Assembly: GCF_047872805.1 (NCBI RefSeq)
Contig: NZ_JBLQUK010000006.1
Location: 112,742-176,741, forward strand
Length of the DNA: 64,000 nt
Source: Erythrobacter sp047872805
Lineage (GTDB): Bacteria > Pseudomonadota > Alphaproteobacteria > Sphingomonadales > Sphingomonadaceae
Direction: 5' to 3'
The position numbers and the translations under genes are program-made. The notes under the pieces are model-generated. The model was not told the DNA's origin. It searched no databases and saw only the letters and a list, made by a program, of their open reading frames with translations. Below are positions 6,766 through 14,961 of this stretch, one piece after another (within the stretch, counting starts at the first letter, position 1; each line of letters begins with the position of its first letter).

Positions 6766-8228
6766 ACAACCAGACCCATCGGGTTCTCGATCAGATTGCG
6801 GAATTGATCGAGCAGTTTCGCCCCGTCCACCCCGTCAATCGCGCGGTGATCGAAGCTGCCGGTGGCGCTCATCACGGTTGCGACGGTCAATTCGCCGCCG
6901 ACCACCCATGGCCGCTGTTCGCCTGCGCCCACCGCCAGGATCATGCCCTGCGGCGGGTTGATGACCGCGTCGAAGCTCTTGGTGCCGAACATGCCGAGGT
7001 TGGAGAGCGACACGGTGCCGCCTTGATATTCGTGCGGTTGCAATTTGCCCTCGCGCGCCTTGCCCGCGAGCTCTTTCATCTCGGTTGAGATTTCGGCAAG
7101 GCCCTTGCGCCCGGCGTCGCGGATGATTGGGGTGATCAGCCCGCTCGGCGCGGCCACCGCCACCGACACGTCGACGCGGCTGTATTGGTGCATCACGTCG
7201 CCCTGAAACGACACATTGCATTGCGGTTCGCGTTGCAGCGCGCGGGCCAGCGCTTTGATAATAAGATCGTTGACCGACAGTTTGACCCCGTCCGGTTCCA
7301 GACTATCGTTAAGCTGTTTGCGCAGCGCCAGCAGCGGATCGAGCCGCACATCGACGGTAAGGTAGATATGCGGCACGGTCTGCTTCGCCTCGGTCAGGCG
7401 GCGCGCGATGACCTTGCGGACATTGTTGAGTTTTTGCGCTTCGAACGGCGCGTCATATTTATTGGCTGGAGCAGCGGGCGCGCTGGGTGCCGGACTTGGT
7501 GCCGAAGCGGACTGCGCCGGGCTTTGCGTGGCGGCGGCGGCAGGCGCGCTGGCGGGGTCGAAATTCTCCACATCGGTCTTGACGATCCGCCCGCCGGGGC
7601 CGCTGCCTGTTACAGCGGCCAGGTCGATGCCCTTTTGCTCGGCGATCCGTTTTGCCAGCGGCGAAGCGACAATCCGGCCCCCCGCGCCCGATGCTGTGGG
7701 TGCCGGTGTTGGGGCGGGTGCCGATGTAGGTGCGGCGCTGCCCCCGCCCGCTGCGATGGCGGATTCGACATCACCCTTGGTAATCTTGCCCCCCGGCCCG
7801 GTGCCTTCGACCTTTGCAAGGTCGATGCCGCTGGTCTCGGCAAGCCTGCGCGCGGTCGGACTGGCGGCGGGGCCGTCGCTGGAGGCGGGTGCGGGTGCGG
7901 GTGATGGCGAGGGTGTTGGCGGGGGTTCTGGGGATGCTTCCGGCTTGGCATCGCCCGCAGGCGCGCTGACATCGCCGATGTCTTCGCCTTCCTCCGCCAG
8001 CATCGCAATCACCGTGCCCACAGCGACATTCTCGCTGCCCTCTTCGATCACAATCGCGGCAATCGTCCCTTCATCGACCGCCTCGAACTCCATCGTCGCC
8101 TTGTCGGTTTCGATCTCGGCCATGATGTCGCCCGACTGGACCGTGTCGCCAACCTTCACCAGCCACTTCGCCAGCGTGCCTTCTTCCATCGTTGGTGAAA
8201 GCGCGGGCATCTTGATTTCGATTGCCAT
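6762..8228 (-). CDS. aceF: Pyruvate dehydrogenase E2, dihydrolipoyllysine acetyltransferase, with two E3-binding domains
   Basis: The 488-residue protein is the core of the pyruvate dehydrogenase complex and moves the acetyl group from lipoate to CoA. Domains in order: one lipoyl domain (1-76, lipoyl lysine K43 in ETDKATM), a Pro/Ala-rich linker, a peripheral-subunit-binding domain (about 121-158, SPTARRLAETSGIDL), a second linker, a second such domain (about 188-222, SPLAKRIAEQKGIDL), another linker, and the catalytic domain (about 265-488) with DHRAIDG near the end. Two E3-binding domains are unusual. The ATG at 8228 starts exactly at MAIEIKMPALSPTM; ten further upstream codons are not conserved. 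E3 (lpd) lies downstream. Confidence 0.95.
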   Translation of the reverse strand: MAIEIKMPALSPTMEEGTLAKWLVKVGDTVQSGDIMAEIETDKATMEFEAVDEGTIAAIVIEEGSENVAVGTVIAMLAEEGEDIGDVSAPAGDAKPEASPEPPPTPSPSPAPAPASSDGPAASPTARRLAETSGIDLAKVEGTGPGGKITKGDVESAIAAGGGSAAPTSAPAPTPAPTASGAGGRIVASPLAKRIAEQKGIDLAAVTGSGPGGRIVKTDVENFDPASAPAAAATQSPAQSASAPSPAPSAPAAPANKYDAPFEAQKLNNVRKVIARRLTEAKQTVPHIYLTVDVRLDPLLALRKQLNDSLEPDGVKLSVNDLIIKALARALQREPQCNVSFQGDVMHQYSRVDVSVAVAAPSGLITPIIRDAGRKGLAEISTEMKELAGKAREGKLQPHEYQGGTVSLSNLGMFGTKSFDAVINPPQGMILAVGAGEQRPWVVGGELTVATVMSATGSFDHRAIDGVDGAKLLDQFRNLIENPMGLVV

Positions 8229-8368
8229 GACCTGCTTGAGACTCCCGAGATTCTGCAAAATTGCGGTGCTGTGTTCACGTTTAGAGATGCAGGCGTTTGG
8301 GGCAAGTCCCGAGGCGCGCTTGCATTGTTACGATTTTGACAGGATATTCGCGTCTGAGAGGGTCATCC

Positions 8369-8821
8369 ATGCGCACATTTCTGGTCATTATCGACGAAAG
8401 CGACGAGGCGCGATCCGCCTTGCGCTTTGCTGCGCGGCGCGCGGTGCAGGTCGGGGGTGCGGTGCATTTGCTGGCGCTGGTCCCGCAACAGAATTTCAGC
8501 GCATTCGGCGCGGTGCAGGCAACCATCGAACAGGAAGCGCACGACCGCGCCGAAATTCTGGCGCATGGCGTGGCCGGAAACCTGCTTTCGGAAAGCGGGA
8601 TCATGCCAACCATTTCGGTCAAGATCGGCAATGGCCAGAAAATCGTCAGCGAATTTCTGGAGGCGCATAATGAAGTCGCGGCGCTGGTGCTGGGCGCGGC
8701 CAAAGGCGGCAGTCCGGGGCCGCTGGTGACGCACTTTGCCGCACATGCAGGCGCCCTGCCCTGCCCGCTCTATGTCATACCCCACGAATATGATGAGCTG
8801 AGCAGCCACCACGAGGTGTGA
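8369..8821 (+). CDS. Universal stress protein (UspA) family
   Basis: The 150-residue protein has the Usp fold: an N-terminal strand FLVIIDESDEARSALRFA with the nucleotide-site Asp, a central VHLLALVPQQ strand, and a C-terminal AALVLGAAKGGSPGPLVTHF segment resembling the G-2x-G-9x-G(S/T) ATP-binding motif of ATP-binding Usps, although the spacing is not perfect. It would act in the cytoplasm in stress survival. The ATG at 8369 has a GAGAGG element seven bases upstream and fits the family; 24 additional upstream codons are not family-like. It is transcribed away from aceF and converges with rnr, whose stop codon lies 18 bases beyond. Confidence 0.85.
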   Translation: MRTFLVIIDESDEARSALRFAARRAVQVGGAVHLLALVPQQNFSAFGAVQATIEQEAHDRAEILAHGVAGNLLSESGIMPTISVKIGNGQKIVSEFLEAHNEVAALVLGAAKGGSPGPLVTHFAAHAGALPCPLYVIPHEYDELSSHHEV

Positions 8822-8839
8822 ATAGCGGGTGGTAAGCGA

Positions 8840-11146
8840 TTATTTCCGTTTGCGCCCCTGATGGCGAATATTGCCGGGGCGTCCGCGCGCGCCGACCTTG
8901 TATTTGCCCGCAGCCTTGCTCGCGCCGCGGCCTGCGCCGGGCGAATTGCGCGGTTCCGAACGGACGCCGCGCGCCTCGACCGCCTGACCATCGGCATCGA
9001 CCGGCACGAATTTGAGCGCCCCGGTCAGCGCGTTGGCTTCGGCAAGTTTCAGCTGCAGCCGGTCACCCGATGAATAGGTGGTGCCGCTGCTCTCCCCGAT
9101 CAACGTCTGCGCGGCTTCGTCATGGCGGAAATATTCATTGCCGAGGGTGGAGATCGGAACCAGACCGTCGCCGCCCAGCCCGACGATGGTGGCAAAGAAC
9201 CCAAAGCCCTGCACCCCGGTGATGCGCGTATCGAAAGTCTCGCCCACCCGGCCCGAAAGCCATGCGGCGACATAGCGGTCGATCGTGTCGCGTTCGGCCT
9301 CCATCGCGCGGCGTTCGGTCTGGCTGATCGCGTCGGAGATTTCCTGAAGGCTGGCGCGGTCCTTGTCCGACAGGCCAGTCTTTTCGGGCAGATCGCCCGC
9401 CGGTGCGGGTTGTTCGAGGCGGTAAGCATCGACCAAGGCGCGGTGGACGAGCAAATCGGCATAGCGGCGGATGGGCGAGGTGAAATGCGCATAGGAACCC
9501 AGCGCCAGCCCGAAATGCCCGGCATTGGCGGGGCCGTAAAAGGCCTGCATCTGCGTGCGCAGCACCGCTTCCATCACCTGCGCCTTTTCCGCTTCGTCGG
9601 TGATGTCTTTCAGCAGCCGGTTGAACAGGCTGGGGGTGATGACTTGCCCCAGCGCCAATTTCTTGCCCAGCGTCGCCATATATTCGCGCAGCGCGATCAG
9701 TTTTTCCCGGCTTGGCGTATCGTGCACCCGGTAAACCACCGGCGCAGTCTTCGCCTCCAGCGCGCGCGCGGCGGCGACATTGGCGGCGATCATGAAATCT
9801 TCGACCACGCGGTGCGCGTCCAGCCGTTCGCGCACGGCAATTTCGGTGATCTGACCCGCTTCGTTGAGCATGACTCGGCGTTCGGGCAGGTCGAGATCGA
9901 GCGGTTCACGCTTCGCCCGCGCCTTTGCCAGCAGCGCCCACGCAGCCCAAAGATGCGTTATATGTTCGGGCGGATTGCCGGCGTCCACCGCCGCCTGCGC
10001 ATCTTCATAGGCGATGTTGTGATGAATGCGCACGAGCGCGCGGGTAAAGCGGTGACTGGTGACATTGCCATCGGCGTCAATATGCAGGTGACACGCCATC
10101 GCCGCACGGTCCTCACCTTCGCGCAAGGAACAGACATCGGCGCTGAGCACTTCGGGCAGCATCGGCACCACGCGGTCGGGGAAATAGACCGAATTGCCAC
10201 GCTTGCGCGCCTCCCGGTCGAGCGCGGAGCCGGGGCGAACAAAGAACGACACATCGGCAATCGCCACCAGCGCATTGAACCCGCCCTGCCCGTCGGGCTC
10301 GGCCCAGATCGCGTCATCATGGTCGCGTGCGTCGGCGGGGTCGATGGCTACGATTGGCAGCGCGCGCAAATCCTCGCGTTTGTCGGGGGAAAGCCGCAAT
10401 TCCGCCGCTTTGCCCGCTTCCTCAATGACTTCGCCGGGGAAAGTGTGCGGAATGCCGTGTTTGGCAATGGCGATCAGGCTGAAGCTTTTGGGCGCGAGCG
10501 GATCGCCGATCACTTCGATCACCTTGACCCCGGCGCGTTCGGAGCGTCCGGTGCTTTCGGCGAGCACCAACTGCCCGTCCTCGGCCCCGCCCGTATCGCT
10601 GATCGGGGATGAGCGGCGGATGCGTTTGTCGATGGGGGCCAGCCACGCCTTGCCGCTGCCGTCAAATTCAACCACGCCCAGCATTCCTTCGGTGCGGGCG
10701 GGCAGCTTTTTGATCGGATAGGCGATCCAGCCGCTTGTCGTTTCATCGGTGCGGGCCAGCACGCGGTCGCCGCGTTTGAGCGCAGGTGGGCGTTTCCCGC
10801 CCCGCCCCTTTTCCTCGCGCAAGGTCAGGCGCGGGGGTTTACCGGGGGCTTCGGGTGACCAATTGTCGGGTATGGCAATCGGCTGACCGTCCTCAATCTC
10901 GACCACCCGCAACACCGTGACCTTGGGCAGTCCGCCCATCTGGTGATAAGCGCTGCGTTTGCCATCGATCAGCCCTTCCTCGGCCATATCCTTTAGCAGG
11001 GCCTTGAGCTTGATCTTCTCCTGCCCCTTCAATCCGAAGGCGCGCGCAATTTCGCGTTTGCCTGCGGGCGTATCGGAAGACTGGATGAAATCGAGCACCT
11101 GTTTGGCGCTCGGCATGCCTTGGGGCAGCTTGGGAGGTTTGGCCAT
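8840..11146 (-). CDS. rnr: Ribonuclease R
   Basis: This 768-residue 3'-5' exoribonuclease degrades structured RNA. The N-terminal winged-helix region (about 1-80) precedes cold-shock-like domains, then the RNB catalytic domain with the Asp cluster DPADARDHDDAIW (about 269-281) that binds Mg2+, the FFVRPGSALDREARKRGNSVYFPDRVVPMLPE-type region, and HFTSPIRRYADLLVHRAL. A C-terminal S1 domain (about 640-720) ends in a basic tail (ARGRPGNIRHQGRKRK). Length and domain order are typical. The ATG at 11146 is the natural start. Long open frames on the opposite strand are shadows of its G+C-rich codons. Confidence 0.96.
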   Translation of the reverse strand: MAKPPKLPQGMPSAKQVLDFIQSSDTPAGKREIARAFGLKGQEKIKLKALLKDMAEEGLIDGKRSAYHQMGGLPKVTVLRVVEIEDGQPIAIPDNWSPEAPGKPPRLTLREEKGRGGKRPPALKRGDRVLARTDETTSGWIAYPIKKLPARTEGMLGVVEFDGSGKAWLAPIDKRIRRSSPISDTGGAEDGQLVLAESTGRSERAGVKVIEVIGDPLAPKSFSLIAIAKHGIPHTFPGEVIEEAGKAAELRLSPDKREDLRALPIVAIDPADARDHDDAIWAEPDGQGGFNALVAIADVSFFVRPGSALDREARKRGNSVYFPDRVVPMLPEVLSADVCSLREGEDRAAMACHLHIDADGNVTSHRFTRALVRIHHNIAYEDAQAAVDAGNPPEHITHLWAAWALLAKARAKREPLDLDLPERRVMLNEAGQITEIAVRERLDAHRVVEDFMIAANVAAARALEAKTAPVVYRVHDTPSREKLIALREYMATLGKKLALGQVITPSLFNRLLKDITDEAEKAQVMEAVLRTQMQAFYGPANAGHFGLALGSYAHFTSPIRRYADLLVHRALVDAYRLEQPAPAGDLPEKTGLSDKDRASLQEISDAISQTERRAMEAERDTIDRYVAAWLSGRVGETFDTRITGVQGFGFFATIVGLGGDGLVPISTLGNEYFRHDEAAQTLIGESSGTTYSSGDRLQLKLAEANALTGALKFVPVDADGQAVEARGVRSEPRNSPGAGRGASKAAGKYKVGARGRPGNIRHQGRKRK

Positions 11147-11170
11147 GGCAATCCCCTAGCTGATGTGGCT

Positions 11171-11200
11171 CGTCATTGCGAGACGTGGGCGCAGCAATCC
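11171..11200. repeat. Solo arm of CGTCATTGCGAG repeat family
   Basis: CGTCATTGCGAG followed by GCAGCAATCC matches the arm of the full inverted repeat at 34262-34346. Only one arm is present here, between rnr and the M28 peptidase gene. Confidence 0.7.
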
Positions 11201-11212
11201 GGAAGCCCCTCT

Positions 11213-12595
11213 CTATTCTTTACTCACCGGTTCAAACGCCCCGCCTGGCACCGCGCTGGAGACGGGCGAACAATAATCGCCGCTGCATGCCGAAACGCCG
11301 AACATCCAATCGTCACCGCGCAAGGGTGCAATGTCGGTTAGCATCCCGTCCACCGGATCGGTCACCATGATCCCGCCCCATTGTTCCCCGCGTGAGCCCG
11401 TGGGTGTTTCGGCGCGCCAATAGGGTTCATCGCTGCGGCGCACGCGCAAATCATAGGTATCGGCGCCGGGCACTGCGTTCCATTTGAGTTCGGTATCGAC
11501 CCGCACCGCCGCGTTGGCGCTGACCTTGGGCGGCATTGGCGCGCGGGCAAGCGCGTCCAGCGCGCGAACATTCAGCCGCGTCACCCCGGCAAGATAGGCG
11601 AAGTCCATCTCGTCCACCGTATCGCCGTATGTAACCCCGTCATCGGTTCGCAGATCCTGATGCTGGTGGTCGTAATCCTCCACCCCAACGGAGAACCGGA
11701 TCGCCGGGTAGCCTTTTTGCAGGAACGGCACCTGATCGCCGCCCCGGCCCATCCGGTCGGTCCGCCAGACCTGCCGTACTTGCAGCCCGCCGGGCTGTTC
11801 AGCTGCCAAATCGGCGACCCAGCGCGAAAGATTGCGCGAAGGCGTATCGTTCTCGCCCCCGAACCGCGTCTGCGCCGCGCGCAGGGCATCGGTCAAATCG
11901 GCGCGCGGCCCTTCGGAAAACACGCGCACGACCTGCGGTTCGCAATAGCCATCCTTGCCGCAGGAATTGCCAACGATGTCATTGTTGAGGACTGCCTTGA
12001 CGGTAAAGCCCTGAGCCTCCGCCCAATTGGCGAGAATGCGCCCGCCGAACAGTCCCTGTTCCTCACCCGATAACAGCGCAAAGATAATGGTGGTCGGGTA
12101 TTGCTCCCCCGACAATGCCCGCGCGGCTTCGATCACCAGCGCGCTGCCCGATCCGTCATCGTTCGCACCGGGCGCATCACTGGTGAAATCGAGCGGGTCG
12201 GTCACGCGGCTGTCGATATGCGCCTGAACAATCACGACCTCGTTCGGGCGTTCGCTGCCTCGCTGGATTGCGACCGCATTGCGCACCAATGTGGGGTTTG
12301 GAATGCGCCCGCCAGTGACGGTATCGCCGACTGGCAGAACCTCTAAGCATTCGCCGCAACCCGCGCCAATGCGCCGAAATTCATCCAGCGCCCAGTTCAC
12401 TGCCGCCCCAATCCCGCGTTCGGGATCGTCTTGCGCAGACAAAGTGTGGCGCGTTCCAAAGCCCACCAGCGTTTCGACATCTGAGCGCAGTCGTTCTTCG
12501 GAAACTTCGGCTCCGGGTTCGGCGGCGAGCGGATGAATAATGAACGTCGCGGCGAAAATGGCCGGGACAGCGAACAGTGAAGCGCGATGTGTCAT
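11213..12595 (-). CDS. Secreted M28 family zinc peptidase
   Basis: The 460-residue protein begins with a clear signal peptide (MTHRASLFAVPAIFAATF...LAAEP). It carries the M28 di-zinc ligands in order: His in VQAHIDSRV, bridging Asp in GANDDGSGSA, the catalytic/ligand Glu pair in LLSGEEQGLFGG, Asp in LNNDIVGNS, and the last His in DYDHQHQD. M28 enzymes are aminopeptidases or related exopeptidases acting in the periplasm or outside the cell. The C-terminal 100 residues (KVSANAAVRVDTELKW...) look like a fibronectin-III-type beta module. The ATG at 12595 gives a better signal peptide than the start at 12631, which adds an Arg-rich dozen residues. Confidence 0.88.
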   Translation of the reverse strand: MTHRASLFAVPAIFAATFIIHPLAAEPGAEVSEERLRSDVETLVGFGTRHTLSAQDDPERGIGAAVNWALDEFRRIGAGCGECLEVLPVGDTVTGGRIPNPTLVRNAVAIQRGSERPNEVVIVQAHIDSRVTDPLDFTSDAPGANDDGSGSALVIEAARALSGEQYPTTIIFALLSGEEQGLFGGRILANWAEAQGFTVKAVLNNDIVGNSCGKDGYCEPQVVRVFSEGPRADLTDALRAAQTRFGGENDTPSRNLSRWVADLAAEQPGGLQVRQVWRTDRMGRGGDQVPFLQKGYPAIRFSVGVEDYDHQHQDLRTDDGVTYGDTVDEMDFAYLAGVTRLNVRALDALARAPMPPKVSANAAVRVDTELKWNAVPGADTYDLRVRRSDEPYWRAETPTGSRGEQWGGIMVTDPVDGMLTDIAPLRGDDWMFGVSACSGDYCSPVSSAVPGGAFEPVSKE

Positions 12596-12681
12596 GCGCG
12601 CTGTTGTTGCGGGTTTCCGTGCGCGGCGCAAGAGCGGCGCAATGCTGAGCCGATCGGGGATTAACGCAGGCCAGAGCCAGC

Positions 12682-14226
12682 CTAATATGAACGCGCGACC
12701 AATATCCGTTCGACTGCTGGCTGTCCGGTGAAGATGCAGGTGCCATCGGCCGGTTCACTTTCGCGCGGCACGTTGCGGATCGTCAGCTTCTCGCCCTTCA
12801 ATTGCTCGACCACTTTTTCCAGTGCTGCCCCGCTCGGCTTGGCCCATTGGACCTCGACCCAGCCGGGATATTTGCCGCCATTGGCAAAAAATCCGGTGAC
12901 TTCGGCCCATTGGGTAAAACCGTGGGTGATATTCGCATCACGGCGCGCGCGCGCTTCTTCGAACAGTCTGGCCTGAATATCTTCGAGCAATGCCGCAGCT
13001 TGCGCTGTAAAATCGCCGCGCGTGATGAACTGCATCGCGGGTTTGCCGGTTTCGACATCCCACAATTGGTCGCGGCGGAGCACCGCGACCTTGCCATTTT
13101 CCATGTCGCGCGGGCCAACCTCCACGATCACCGGCGCGCCCTTGCGAACATAATCCCAGCGTTTGGCGGTCGCCTTGCCCGGCATTTTGTCAAGCAGCAC
13201 GCGCAGCGGTTCACCGAGAGCAGAAGCGCCCGCCAAACCGGCGCGCAATTCTTCGCAATAGGCGATCACTTCGGCGTCTTCGGGTTTGTCGCGCAGCATC
13301 GGCAGGATGATGATCTGATGCGGCGCAATCCGGGGAGGAACGCGCAGACCGTCATCATCGCCGTGGGTCATCACGATTCCGCCAACCAGCCGCGTAGACG
13401 TGCCCCAACTGGTCGTATGGCAATGCTGCTGCACGCCTTCGCGGTCCTGATATTGAATGCCCGCAGCCTTGGAAAAACTGGTGCCGAGATAATGCGAGGT
13501 GCCCGCCTGCAACGCCTTGCCATCCTGCATCATCGCCTCGATCGACCAGGTTTCATCCGCCCCGGGGAAGCGTTCATTCTCAGGCTTCTCGCCCGCGATC
13601 ACTGGCAGGGCGAGGTCTTCCTCTGCGCAGGCGCGATACATTTCGAGCGCGCGGTGCGTTTCCGCCAACGCATCCTCGCGGGTGGCATGAGCAGTGTGCC
13701 CCTCCTGCCAGAGAAATTCGCTGGTGCGCAGGAACATCCGCGTCCGCATTTCCCAGCGCACCACATTGGCCCATTGGTTGAGCATCAAGGGCAGATCGCG
13801 CCAGCTTTGCACCCAGCGCGCCATTGCATCGCCGATGATGGTTTCCGATGTCGGGCGCACGACCAAGGGCTCTTCCAGCTTTGCCTCTGGGTCGGGGATC
13901 AATTTGCCGCCCGCGCCCGCAATCAAACGGTGATGGGTAACGACCGCCATTTCCTTGGCAAAGCCATCGACATGCTGCGCCTCACGTTCAAAGTTTGAGA
14001 GCGGTATGAACAGCGGGAAATAGGCGTTGGAAACCCCTGCGGCCTTGATCCGCTCATCCATCAATCGCTGGATGCGTTCCCATATCCCGTAACCCCACGG
14101 CTTAATCACCATGCAGCCGCGCACGCCGGATTCCTCCGCGAGATCGGCGGCGCTGATCACTTCCTGATACCATTTGGCAAAGTCGTCTTCGCGCTTCACA
14201 TTGAGCGCGTGGCGGATATTGGACAC
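12682..14226 (-). CDS. proS: Prolyl-tRNA synthetase, archaeal/eukaryote-like (type 3)
   Basis: The 514-residue protein charges tRNA-Pro. It has the class II motifs (motif 2 RWEMRTRMFLRTSEFLWQEG, motif 3 region GIVMTHGDDDGLRVPPRIAP), the anticodon-binding domain after PHQIIILPML, and the short C-terminal domain ending in ...VARSY; a terminal Tyr is characteristic of the ProS type 3 group. It lacks the YbaK-like editing insertion of the E. coli type. Start is GTG at 14226 with AGAGG five bases upstream. It follows phaR on the same strand with a gap of 47 bases. The type is known in some bacteria but differs from the compact form common in Alphaproteobacteria. Confidence 0.94.
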   Translation of the reverse strand: MSNIRHALNVKREDDFAKWYQEVISAADLAEESGVRGCMVIKPWGYGIWERIQRLMDERIKAAGVSNAYFPLFIPLSNFEREAQHVDGFAKEMAVVTHHRLIAGAGGKLIPDPEAKLEEPLVVRPTSETIIGDAMARWVQSWRDLPLMLNQWANVVRWEMRTRMFLRTSEFLWQEGHTAHATREDALAETHRALEMYRACAEEDLALPVIAGEKPENERFPGADETWSIEAMMQDGKALQAGTSHYLGTSFSKAAGIQYQDREGVQQHCHTTSWGTSTRLVGGIVMTHGDDDGLRVPPRIAPHQIIILPMLRDKPEDAEVIAYCEELRAGLAGASALGEPLRVLLDKMPGKATAKRWDYVRKGAPVIVEVGPRDMENGKVAVLRRDQLWDVETGKPAMQFITRGDFTAQAAALLEDIQARLFEEARARRDANITHGFTQWAEVTGFFANGGKYPGWVEVQWAKPSGAALEKVVEQLKGEKLTIRNVPRESEPADGTCIFTGQPAVERILVARSY

Positions 14227-14273
14227 GGATACCTCTGCCTGAAACTTGTTTGAATGAGGCGAACCGCGTGGCT

Positions 14274-14873
14274 TTATTTGCCCAGTTCGTCCAGCTTCTT
14301 TTGCATCGCGGCCATCTGATCGCGCAGCGCAGCGATTTCATCAGAGGTGCTGGAAGGTGCCTGCTTTTCAGGTCTAGGAGCGGCATTTCGCGCAGAACTG
14401 CCGGGCAGTCCACCGGGAATGAAGGTTTCCGCCGCCGCGCGCATCATCGCCATATTGGTTTCGTGGATCGCGGCAATCGGGTTGGAACTCATCCCCTTGT
14501 CCCATGCTTCGCGGATCTTCGCCTGATTGGCGCGGAAATTGGCCATGCTCGCTTCGAGATAGCTGGGCATCATCGCCTGCATCGAATTGCCGTACATGCC
14601 GATCAATTGGCGCAGAAAGCTGACGGGAAGCATCTGTCCGCCATTCGCCTCTTCATCCATAATGATCTGGGTAAGGATCGAATGGGTAATTTCGTCGCCC
14701 GTCTTGGCATCGAAAACCGCAAAATCGATATTCTCCCTCACCATTTTTGCAAGGTCTTCCAGCGTGATATAGCTGGACGACGCGGTATTGTAGAGCCGTC
14801 GGTTCGCGTATTTCTTAATCACCACCGCTTCTGACGGTGCGCCCGACGAAGCCTCGTTCGATTTGCGTGCCAT
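14274..14873 (-). CDS. phaR: Polyhydroxyalkanoate synthesis repressor PhaR
   Basis: The 199-residue protein matches PhaR, a cytoplasmic repressor that senses PHA granules and controls phasin and PHA-cycle genes. The N-terminal PHB/PHA-accumulation DNA-binding domain begins VVIKKYANRRLYNTASSSYI (about residues 20-39) and ends near the LTQIIMDEEANGGQMLP segment; the middle holds FLRQLIGMYGNSMQAMMPSYL, and the C-terminus (about 170-199) is a predicted coiled coil (IAALRDQMAAMQKKLDEL). An inverted repeat CTGCACA-A-TGTGCAG lies 38 bases upstream of the start, a likely autoregulatory operator. No PHA synthase gene is in the window. Confidence 0.95.
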   Translation of the reverse strand: MARKSNEASSGAPSEAVVIKKYANRRLYNTASSSYITLEDLAKMVRENIDFAVFDAKTGDEITHSILTQIIMDEEANGGQMLPVSFLRQLIGMYGNSMQAMMPSYLEASMANFRANQAKIREAWDKGMSSNPIAAIHETNMAMMRAAAETFIPGGLPGSSARNAAPRPEKQAPSSTSDEIAALRDQMAAMQKKLDELGK

Positions 14874-14910
14874 AAATGCCCCGATATTGTATTTTCCTGT
14901 GTCTTAGCAT

Positions 14911-14925
14911 CTGCACAATGTGCAG
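14911..14925. promoter_or_regulatory. Candidate PhaR operator upstream of phaR
   Basis: CTGCACA-A-TGTGCAG is a perfect 7-bp inverted repeat between phaR and alr, 38 bases before the phaR ATG. PhaR of related bacteria is reported to bind CTGC...GCAG dyads, and autoregulation is usual; here the core spacing is seven bases, longer than the classical three to four. Confidence 0.5.
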
Positions 14926-14961
14926 CGCAATACGAGCCGGGTTGTTTCTTCGCAGATGCAA

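Noticed and set aside
9122..10612. A 496-codon open frame opposite rnr.
   Set aside because: It mirrors the codon structure of rnr in a G+C-rich genome and has no domain-like sequence; it is a shadow frame.
12802..13998. A 398-codon open frame opposite proS.
   Set aside because: Same explanation: antisense to a clear synthetase gene, His/Arg-rich composition, no motif.
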